A stretch of DNA of 25,006 nucleotides from Nitrospiraceae bacterium UBA6905 (GTDB lineage Bacteria; Nitrospirota; Thermodesulfovibrionia; Thermodesulfovibrionales; UBA6898). The stretch lies in contig DKBH01000025.1 of the NCBI GenBank assembly GCA_002451165.1, positions 1 to 25,006 of the forward strand, written 5' to 3'. Made by a program: the position numbers and the translations under genes. The notes below the pieces were generated by a model that was not told the origin of the DNA, made no database searches, and was given only the letters and a program-made list of their open reading frames with translations. Shown here piece after piece: positions 15,407 through 21,956 of this stretch (the stretch's first letter is position 1; every line of letters begins with the position of its first letter).

Positions 15407-15952
15407 TCAGAGCAGTTTCAGGACCAGTTTTCTCAGGGTCTTCTCCGATGCCTCGCCGAGAATCTTGTACTTTATCCTGCCTGCCCTGTCAAGGAAGAAT
15501 GTTCGGGGTAGTCCGAAAACTTCGTAGTTCCTAGCAGCAATGCTTTCAGGGTCAAGCATGACAGGATAGTTGATCCCCGTCTTCCTGACAAAGGCGCTGA
15601 CCGCGTCTTTTTGCTGACCTACATTTACCGCAACAACAACAAGCCCGCTGCTTTTATATTCAGCATAGAGGGATTCCAAAGCAGGCATTTCACGGGCGCA
15701 GGAGCTGCAGCCTTCCACCCAAAAATGGATGATCACCACCTTCCCCTTCATGCTGTCCGGTATGGTTATTTTCATACCTGCGAGGTCATCCAAGACAACC
15801 TTGGGCGCAGGGTCGCCTATCATGAGTGATGACGCAGAGGAAGCGACTACAGGCCGCATCATAGCAAGGCTCAGTACCAGCGCAAGCAAAAAGAGCATCT
15901 GCTTCCGGTTGTATGCTTTCGCTTGAGAGATCCTCTTCTCAGCAGTTTTCAT
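15407..15952 (-). CDS. TlpA/ResA-like membrane-anchored thioredoxin
   Basis: A 181-aa protein with a basic N-terminus, one anchor or signal helix (about 18-38), and a periplasmic thioredoxin fold. The redox motif is GCSSCAREMP with C82 and C85 (CSSC, preceded by Gly rather than Trp), and the cis-proline is P149 in FGLPRTFFLD. TlpA/ResA proteins reduce disulphides in apo-cytochromes or in copper-binding proteins such as the CuA-site chaperones; beside nosL, keeping the CxxC of NosL reduced is a sensible role (inference). ATG 15952 follows TAAGGAGG with a short 3-nt spacer; a longer in-frame start (TTG 16045 or ATG 16039) would add about 30 residues and cannot be excluded. Confidence 0.85.
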   Translation of the reverse strand: MKTAEKRISQAKAYNRKQMLFLLALVLSLAMMRPVVASSASSLMIGDPAPKVVLDDLAGMKITIPDSMKGKVVIIHFWVEGCSSCAREMPALESLYAEYKSSGLVVVAVNVGQQKDAVSAFVRKTGINYPVMLDPESIAARNYEVFGLPRTFFLDRAGRIKYKILGEASEKTLRKLVLKLL

Positions 15953-16084
15953 CTTCCTCCTTAGCCTTGCTATGGAAAGCATCTCCACGTCACGCTGTTG
16001 CAGCTTCAGCAGTAGCGGCATCATGGTAATAAGGGCCATCTTCAACAGCTGCTCTGTGAGACCCCTTTTCTGATTCGTGGCTGG

Positions 16085-16180
16085 TCAATTTTTATGCCGT
16101 TCCGTACATCCTCTCAGCTGCGAATATGAGATGACCTCCCGGGCCACGATTTGCCCGGCCAGGCGCTGGGCAATGCTCAT
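16085..16180 (-). CDS. Possible 31-aa peptide at the head of the tlpA-nosL operon
   Basis: ATG 16180 begins a 31-codon frame (MSIAQRLAGQIVAREVISYS and 11 more, ending ERHKN) directly downstream of a near-consensus promoter, with AAAAGG about 6 nt before it. The GC-ending codons look like those of neighbouring genes. The frame remains open upstream to 16273, but that region lies inside the promoter. It may be a leader peptide, a small gene or chance. The distance to the tlpA start is 130-230 nt depending on which start is used. Confidence 0.3.
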   Translation of the reverse strand: MSIAQRLAGQIVAREVISYSQLRGCTERHKN

Positions 16181-16195
16181 CTCTAACCTTTTCAG

Positions 16196-16224
16196 AGTAT
16201 AGTCATTACGGATGCAGGAGTCAA
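16196..16224 (-). promoter_or_regulatory. Near-consensus promoter of the tlpA-nosL-permease operon
   Basis: On the minus strand, TTGACT (16224-16219) is separated by exactly 17 nt from TATACT (16201-16196); both hexamers match five of six. Transcription would begin near 16189 and run leftwards through the possible 31-aa frame into the TlpA-like gene, nosL and the permease. Confidence 0.72.
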
Positions 16225-17241
16225 TCTGAAGGCCCCCTCTCCTGAATAGATCGAATTCTGTTGTTCTGTGCAATACGAATCATTTACACCGTTTGCTCGA
16301 ATAACTTTTTATGTATGCTCTACATAAGAGCAGCAGGCAGTGCATCCTCAATCGCGCTGTGGTCCTACAATACCGCAGTGAGAAAGGCATCAGAGCGCAT
16401 GCATAAGGTATTGCAGTGGCAGAGGAAAAGTAAGAGGGATGCCCTGCGTTAAGAGAATGTCATTAGGAGGGAATAAGAGCGAAGCAGGACCTATTTTTAT
16501 GATCAATCTGCCGGATACCTGTCCAGAAAGTTTTTCGCCCAGGCCGGCGAAAATATTCTCAAATTGCTCTTTATAGAAGGAAGGGAAGAAGTAACTCGTT
16601 ACTGGACAATTCTCTTTTTGACATTGCCGATAACATGTCATTGGCAGACTTACTCTATAAGTTAGGATATCAAATATTGCATTAAACTGTGCCGTATAGA
16701 TACAGTTGACGCGACAGGCCACAAAATATATAGATACTCATTTTCTCATTTCTCAATTTCAAAATCGATTTGACGCAGCAGGATAAGAAACTCGCAGCAT
16801 GCATCGGGAATAATGGGGGATGTGCTCTTCGTCACTGAAGAGGGGCTCTGCAGTCTCAGATAATGCCGGAAACTTAAGGGTGCCTGTGAAAACAGACGCT
16901 TTTCCCTTGGCGTAACTGCTAATAAAGGGAAGGGCGTCAAAATGGTGGCAACTGACGGACTTTTTGCAAACCTTCTGACAACTAAAGATATTCCAGCCAA
17001 AAAACAGAATTATATATCTTCATGTAAAAATATCCGTGCCCGTAAATGCATATCACTTGGTCACCTTGCATTATATGCCTGCTGTCATCGTTTCCTGCAA
17101 GGATCGGCATTCATGACGAGGATTATTGAAAATTTTGCGTAATATAACACTATAAATATTGCGCCTCTCGTCTGAGTAGAACTGAATAACTACAGCAGTG
17201 GCGAGACTGTTATTGAGGCATAAGATTTGCTAATGGATATA
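16225..17241. other. About 1 kb divergent intergenic region
   Basis: This separates the two copper arms. Several short frames exist (minus 16390-16722 and 16746-17000; plus 16261-16452 and 16942-17142). Only the last has a possible ribosome site (GGAAGGG, 7 nt), and its 66-aa product resembles nothing. A perfect 8-bp stem TTTTCGCC/GGCGAAAA with a 6-nt loop lies at 16532-16553, without a T-tract. The stretch is more AT-rich than the genes around it. It may hold a relic gene or regulatory RNA, but none could be identified. Confidence 0.45.
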
Positions 17242-17270
17242 TTGGCTGGCAGTTCATAAATTGCTATAAT
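17242..17270 (+). promoter_or_regulatory. Strong promoter of the response regulator gene
   Basis: TTGGCT (17242-17247), a 17-nt spacer, then consensus TATAAT (17265-17270). The start point would be near 17277, leaving a leader of about 112 nt before the regulator gene. Confidence 0.75.
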
Positions 17271-17276
17271 GACAAC

Positions 17277-17388
17277 CAGCGCCATTGAGCCGGGGCACCT
17301 CCGGTAAAGAGACGAGATGGGTCCCCTCCCCGAAAGAGGGGGAGAAGAAAAGGAGATATGGGGGTAATATCGTTAAGAGGAGTGTCAT
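17277..17388 (+). promoter_or_regulatory. Structured 5' leader of the response regulator mRNA
   Basis: Two hairpins can be drawn. CCGGGG-CAC-CTCCGG lies at 17290-17304. CTCCCC (17326-17331) pairs with GGGGAG (17339-17344) across a GAAAGAG loop. An unpaired purine-rich stretch and the SD site GAGGAG follow. I compared it by eye with common riboswitch consensus patterns (TPP, c-di-GMP, fluoride, guanidine) and found no match. It may be a translational control element of unknown type. Confidence 0.45.
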
Positions 17389-18180
17389 ATGCAAAAGAAA
17401 CCTATTATTTTGATTGCTGATCCCGAATCCCTCCGCATGTACAAAAGTGTTTTTAGCGCCGAAGAGCTTGTTATGGAATATAACGACCTTAGAATCCAGG
17501 ACAGGGTAGGTGATGGAGATGCCGACATGATCATTCTTGACTCCGGATTTACCCCGGAGCAGGGTCTCATGCTCTTAAAAGATATAAAGAGGCTTAAACC
17601 CCACGCCCCCGTCATCTTCCTCACCGATGTGAGCTCTGAGAGCATTGCCATACGTGCCTTCCGCAGCGGAGCGATAGAATATTTCAGGAAACCGGTAAGC
17701 CTCTTCTCTTTTAAGGAGACGGCAACGAACCTGCTTGCAACAAAACGGGGCGAGCATGAGAAAAGAAAAAGGGCTCCCCGGCTGATGCGGGACGAAAAAG
17801 ATGCGACTATTACGACTGAATTGCCCTCCGGCATATTCCAGGTTATCTGCCACATCGACAATAATCTGGCAGCCCCTATCTCCCTCGAAGAACTGGCGGA
17901 TAGGGCAAACCTCAGTAAATTTCATTTCTGCAGGATTTTCAAGAAACACACCGGCCAGACCCCGAAGAAGTACGTATTACAGAGGAGGATCGAGCGGGCA
18001 AAGATCTTGTTAGGCAGAAACGGTGATCTCAATGTCTCTATGGTGGCTTCCGAGGTCGGGTTTGGCGATGTGAACTCCTTTATCAAGGCTTTCAAGAAAA
18101 TAGCGGGTACGACCCCCTATGCATACAAGAAGTCTCTTCGACAGCCTGATACATCGATGCCACGAAGCAACCGAGCTTGA
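17389..18180 (+). CDS. Response regulator with REC and AraC-type DNA-binding domains
   Basis: A 263-aa cytoplasmic transcription factor. Residues 4-120 form a receiver domain with acidic D11, the phospho-acceptor D51 in MIILDSGF, T79 and K101 in YFRKPV. The C-terminal 100 residues carry two AraC helix-turn-helix units (ISLEELADRANLSKFHFCRI and VASEVGFGDVNSFIKAFKKI), closing with GTTPYAYKK. A GAGGAG site precedes ATG 17389. No histidine kinase is adjacent, so the input is unknown. The position between the two copper-related arms, next to a cluster of dyads at 18198-18245, makes it the natural candidate for controlling the FKBP, oxidase and Cus genes (inference). Confidence 0.92.
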   Translation: MQKKPIILIADPESLRMYKSVFSAEELVMEYNDLRIQDRVGDGDADMIILDSGFTPEQGLMLLKDIKRLKPHAPVIFLTDVSSESIAIRAFRSGAIEYFRKPVSLFSFKETATNLLATKRGEHEKRKRAPRLMRDEKDATITTELPSGIFQVICHIDNNLAAPISLEELADRANLSKFHFCRIFKKHTGQTPKKYVLQRRIERAKILLGRNGDLNVSMVASEVGFGDVNSFIKAFKKIAGTTPYAYKKSLRQPDTSMPRSNRA

Positions 18181-18197
18181 GCAATATTGGCTGATAA

Positions 18198-18245
18198 TTT
18201 CACCATTATTACAGGTGAAATCACCATATTCATGGTGATTTCACC
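18198..18245. repeat. Cluster of GGTGAAATCACC dyads
   Basis: A perfect 13-bp inverted repeat: GGTGAAATCACCA (18214-18226), TATTCA, TGGTGATTTCACC (18233-18245). Each arm is itself a near-palindrome GGTGA-WW-TCACC, and a further TTTCACC (18198-18204) pairs with the left arm. Three half-site groups in 48 bp suggest an operator array; as RNA it could also form a hairpin ending the regulator transcript, though no T-tract follows. Confidence 0.65.
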
Positions 18246-18515
18246 ACGTATTTATGGCAGTTTTTATCTTAATAAAACATCGCATTAGTTAGAGAACCTT
18301 TGCAGGAAAAAGAATGAAGCAATTTTTGACGAAAATCAAGCAAATGAGCTTATTGCATTAGCATAATTTATATGTGAGACTATATCTACTTCATCTGTTT
18401 ATTCATTATGGGGGATCTGTCAGAGTTAAAGCAGGGTAGTATTTTCAAATACTATCCCTATGAATTTAGGACATCACGTCCGGTGCAGAGGAAAGCGTAA
18501 CCTGAGGAGGACTAT
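18246..18515. other. AT-rich upstream region of the FKBP gene
   Basis: This contains TTGACG at 18326-18331 with only a poor -10 (CTTATT) at 17 nt, and an imperfect hairpin GGGTAGTATTT/AAATACTATCCC at 18434-18458. The FKBP promoter presumably lies here but could not be fixed. No open frame of note. Confidence 0.4.
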
Positions 18516-19283
18516 TTGAAAAAGGAAGGTCTAAGTGTGTTGAGAACGATTAATGTGAGTCTGTTGAGGCTGTTGGTATTTTCATTCTTTCTGCTTCTGT
18601 CGGCTTCGAGCATTTTTGCCGAAGGTACGCCGCCTGTGCTGGACAACCAGAAGGACAAGGAAAGCTACAGCATCGGCTACCAGGTCGGCCTCAGCATGAA
18701 GAGCGACGGCGTTGAGGTCAATTTCGATAGGCTCATTGATGGTCTGCACGACGCTATCGACGGGAAAGAGCCCCGCCTGAGCGTGGAGGAGATGAAGAAA
18801 CTGATCGTGGCCCTCAAGAGCAGGGCCCGTGAGATCGAGATGAAAAAACTTCAGGAATTAATCGTAAAGAACGCCGAGGAGTCGGAAAAGTTCCTGGAGG
18901 AGAACAAGAAAAAGGAGGGCGTCAAGACCACAGATAGCGGCCTCCAATACAAGGTTCTGAAGGAGGGAGAAGGGCCTTCACCCAAGCCGGAAGAGTTCGT
19001 CACGGTCAATTACCGGGGCATGTTTATGAACGGCAAGGAATTCGACAGTTCCTATGCAAAGGGCGAGCCGCAGACCTTCCAGACCGACGGTGTTATCAAG
19101 GGCTGGACCGAGGCGCTCCAGATGATGAAGACCGGCTCGAAGTGGCAGGTCTTCGTGCCGCCGCACCTTGCCTATGGCAGGGGCGGCCTTGGAGAGCGGA
19201 TCCCGCCCAACACCGCGCTGGTCTTCGAGATCGAACTACTTTCGATCGAAAAAGAGAAGAAGGGGGGTGCGACGAACAAATAG
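18516..19283 (+). CDS. Periplasmic FKBP-type peptidyl-prolyl isomerase (Mip/FkpA-like)
   Basis: A 255-aa exported folding catalyst that isomerises Xaa-Pro bonds. It has a signal peptide (about 1-36), an N-terminal helical dimerisation domain (about 42-137, with KDKESYSIGYQVGLSM and a long charged helix), and a C-terminal FKBP domain (about 155-245). The expected active-site residues are present: Y166 in VNYRGMF, D177 in FDSSY, W197 in IKGWTEAL and Y220 in LAYG. The start is TTG 18516, chosen because CTGAGGAGG ends 5 nt upstream and the signal peptide then fits. It lies 266 nt before the multicopper oxidase gene, which has many prolines, so a folding role for that enzyme is attractive but unproved. 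Confidence 0.93.
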   Translation: MKKEGLSVLRTINVSLLRLLVFSFFLLLSASSIFAEGTPPVLDNQKDKESYSIGYQVGLSMKSDGVEVNFDRLIDGLHDAIDGKEPRLSVEEMKKLIVALKSRAREIEMKKLQELIVKNAEESEKFLEENKKKEGVKTTDSGLQYKVLKEGEGPSPKPEEFVTVNYRGMFMNGKEFDSSYAKGEPQTFQTDGVIKGWTEALQMMKTGSKWQVFVPPHLAYGRGGLGERIPPNTALVFEIELLSIEKEKKGGATNK

Positions 19284-19549
19284 GCGATCAAGGGAAACGG
19301 CATGATGCCTGTGCCATACCGCCTTTGTGGCAGGGAGGAAATCACGGCTGGCATCAGGCCGAAGAGAGCACACGAATTGTGCTTCGTATTCATCTGTGAA
19401 AATCTACGGGGAAAGGGGTGATCGAAACCGGAGAAAAGATGCTCTGAGATTGTATTACGCTCTCTTCAAAGAAGACCTGAGAGCAGGGGATGGTCAAGAC
19501 AACAAAAGAATCCATCCCAGGGAAGAAAAGTTTGAGAAAGGAGAATGTA

Positions 19550-21625
19550 ATGAAAACGAAAATTACCTTAACCATGGCAGCTATCGTGGCACTCCTGCTT
19601 GCTGTAGGCATTGCAGGCGCGCAGATACTGCCCACACCGCAGGCACAGATTCTGCTGCCTGGGGCGACCATACCGAAGTTCGTGAGCCAGCTTCCTGAAG
19701 CTGGGGCCATATCGGTTGTGGACGCCACAGCCGCAGGTACACCCGCCTACAACATCCATGTGAGGGAGTTCCAGTCGCAGATACTCCCCGTCGGCTTCTG
19801 CGGGCCCAGCTGGGTCTGGGGCTATCTTACCGACGCTGATGTGGCTGCTGGCGGTGTCCGCCCGAGTTTCCTCGGGCCGGCAGTTATAGCACAGCGAGGC
19901 GTCGTGGCCAACCCCACATACACGAACGAGCTGCCGCTGACAGGCTCCATGGTGCAGCCGCTCCTGCCGACCGACATGACGCTCGACTGGGCAAACCCCA
20001 CGGGCATTGTCTGCGGTGTTGACGCCCTCGGCAATTACACCAACCCGATCTGCGGCATCCTGCCTTCGTACACCGGTCCCCAGCCCATTGCCACGCATAT
20101 CCATGGCGGCGAGGTTGCACCAGCCTTTGACGGCGGCCCTGACGCGTGGGTGACACCAGGCGGAGCCATCACAGGGATAGCCTTCCCGGGCAATACCTAC
20201 ACCTACGATAACGGGCAGCAGGAATCAACGATATGGTTCCATGACCACGCCCTCGGCATTACGCGGCTGAATGTCTATGCAGGCATGGCAGGCATTTACC
20301 CTATCGTGGATCCGGGAGGACCAAGTGCGCCCATTGCCACGATGCCGGCATTCCCGCAGCACGACATCCCGCTCATCATCCAGGACAGGAGCTTTGACAC
20401 GAACTGCCAGATATTCTACAACCTGGCATCGAACCCGCAGCCGAACCCGACGGTGCACCCGTTCTGGATCCCCGAGTTCATCGGCGACACCATTGTGGTT
20501 AACGGCAAGACCTGGCCGAACCTCAACGTGGAGCCCCGGCAATACCGCTTCCGCCTCCTGAACGGATCCAACGCCCGCTTCTACGACCTCTCGCTGAGCA
20601 ACAAGGCGCCGTTTATCGCAATCGCAACGGACGACGGCTATCTCCAGAATGCTGTCTCCACGCCGAACGTGATCATCGCCCCGGGCGAGCGCTACGAGGT
20701 GATCGTGGACTTCAGCTTATTGCCGGTAGGGACAAGGGTCATCCTGCAGAACGCGGCTCGGACCCCGTTCCCGGGCGGCGCAAGGCCCACAAGGAACGGC
20801 ACCGACACGGTCATGCAGTTTACCGTCGTGCCGAATGCTTCAGGTCTGGCTAATACTGCCATCGCAGCAGGGACGCCCATCAGGTCTGCAGCCAGCCCGA
20901 TCCTGCCGATCATTAACGGGTTCACGCCTCCGGCAATCCCGCCAGCAGCACCCGCGGGAAGCATTGTTCGCCAGCTGACCCTGAACGAGGTGATCGGACC
21001 GGGCGGACCGCTCGAGCTGGTCGTGAACAACTCAAAGTTCAACCTGGGGCTTAACACCCCGGGCTGTCCTGGTGGCGGCATATGCCGCGAGACCGAGCTT
21101 CCGGCAGTGGGAGACACCGAAATATGGGAGATCATCAACATCACGGCTGATGCTCACCCCATGCATACCCACCTCGTGAGCTTCCAGATCCTGGACCGCA
21201 CCCCGTTCCAGGCTGCACGGTGGATCAACCAGTATGACGCATTGCTGCTTGCAGCCGGCGTTCTGCCGGGTTTTGGCCCCCCAAACCAGTACAATGTGAG
21301 AAACGCTGACGGCGCCATCGGCGGAAACCCCGCAGTCGGGCCGTTCCTGCAGCGTAATAGGCGGACATTGCCGCTACCCTATGAAATGGGCTGGAAGGAC
21401 ACTGTCGTCACGTACCCGGGTGAGGTCACCAGGATAGTCGTCAGGTGGGCACCAACAGATGCACCGGTGGCTACGACTGTCGCAGGAACAAACCTCTATC
21501 CCTTTGACCCGACAGCCCTCATCGGTGGAGTCGGCTATGTATGGCACTGCCATATCATTGACCATGAAGACAACGAGATGATGAGGAACTACGTGGTGAT
21601 GCCTGCAAGACAGCCGATTCTTTAG
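19550..21625 (+). CDS. Exported multicopper oxidase (CotA/phenoxazinone-synthase-like)
   Basis: A 691-aa enzyme expected to couple oxidation of a metal ion or phenolic substrate to reduction of oxygen to water. A Sec-type signal peptide spans about 1-24; there is no twin-arginine motif. Three cupredoxin domains carry all four copper motifs: THIHGG (H183, H185), WFHDH (H231, H233), HPMHTH (H536, H539, H541) and HCHIIDHEDNEMM (H666, C667, H668, H672, axial M677). The type 1 site and trinuclear cluster should thus be complete. It is longer than CueO or CotA (about 510 aa), with extra loops rich in Pro, Gly and Asn. ATG 19550 has GGAG 6 nt upstream; a longer frame from GTG 19490 would bury the signal peptide. 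A strong terminator follows. The substrate could be Cu(I), Fe(II) or Mn(II), and the Cus neighbours favour copper. Confidence 0.95.
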   Translation: MKTKITLTMAAIVALLLAVGIAGAQILPTPQAQILLPGATIPKFVSQLPEAGAISVVDATAAGTPAYNIHVREFQSQILPVGFCGPSWVWGYLTDADVAAGGVRPSFLGPAVIAQRGVVANPTYTNELPLTGSMVQPLLPTDMTLDWANPTGIVCGVDALGNYTNPICGILPSYTGPQPIATHIHGGEVAPAFDGGPDAWVTPGGAITGIAFPGNTYTYDNGQQESTIWFHDHALGITRLNVYAGMAGIYPIVDPGGPSAPIATMPAFPQHDIPLIIQDRSFDTNCQIFYNLASNPQPNPTVHPFWIPEFIGDTIVVNGKTWPNLNVEPRQYRFRLLNGSNARFYDLSLSNKAPFIAIATDDGYLQNAVSTPNVIIAPGERYEVIVDFSLLPVGTRVILQNAARTPFPGGARPTRNGTDTVMQFTVVPNASGLANTAIAAGTPIRSAASPILPIINGFTPPAIPPAAPAGSIVRQLTLNEVIGPGGPLELVVNNSKFNLGLNTPGCPGGGICRETELPAVGDTEIWEIINITADAHPMHTHLVSFQILDRTPFQAARWINQYDALLLAAGVLPGFGPPNQYNVRNADGAIGGNPAVGPFLQRNRRTLPLPYEMGWKDTVVTYPGEVTRIVVRWAPTDAPVATTVAGTNLYPFDPTALIGGVGYVWHCHIIDHEDNEMMRNYVVMPARQPIL

Positions 21626-21651
21626 CACTCGGCTTCATTGTGGTAAACGTT

Positions 21652-21679
21652 GCGGGGGCCTATGGCCCCCGCTTTTTTT
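21652..21679 (+). terminator. Rho-independent terminator of multicopper oxidase gene
   Basis: GCGGGGGCC (21652-21660), a TAT loop, the perfect complement GGCCCCCGC (21664-21672) and seven T. The strongest intrinsic terminator in the window; it separates the oxidase transcript from cusBA. Confidence 0.96.
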
Positions 21680-21956
21680 ATGCAGCGCTCTTGTGCACCC
21701 TGACGCAAACACCTGCGGTTTTTTACCGGATAGCGCATCAGGATCAGGAAACCAGGCCGCAGAGCTGCTTCCCCTTTCAGGGGAAGCATGCTGATCGCGT
21801 AGCAGGACGGAAAGACGACATGGTAATATATGCCGATACGGTAGACAGGAAGTCGTAGCATGAGATCAGCCCATGACAGCGGGCAGGAGAAAGGATCGGG
21901 TTACGTGGTTAACAGTAGGAAAGGGTTTCATAACGTCATGAAGGTGTCAGTCTGAT
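21680..21956. other. cusBA upstream region
   Basis: No gene. It should hold the cusBA promoter, but no well-spaced -35/-10 pair was found. The hairpin at 21766-21788 is listed separately. Confidence 0.4.
21766..21788 (+). repeat. 9-bp perfect hairpin in the cusBA upstream region
   Basis: TGCTTCCCC (21766-21774), a TTTCA loop, then GGGGAAGCA (21780-21788). There is no T-tract, so it is not a standard terminator. It may be a regulatory stem or a protein-binding dyad. Confidence 0.5.

Noticed and set aside
16532..16553. TTTTCGCC/GGCGAAAA stem as an intrinsic terminator
   Set aside because: The flanking T and A runs pair with each other, so no free T-tract remains after the stem, and no gene ends beside it.
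16942..17142. 66-codon plus-strand frame with GGAAGGG 7 nt upstream
   Set aside because: Product composition is unlike a folded protein and nothing else supports it; kept only as part of the intergenic description.
17358..17420. 20-codon leader frame starting at ATG 17358 overlapping the regulator start
   Set aside because: SD spacing is only 2 nt, and overlap with the true gene makes chance likely.
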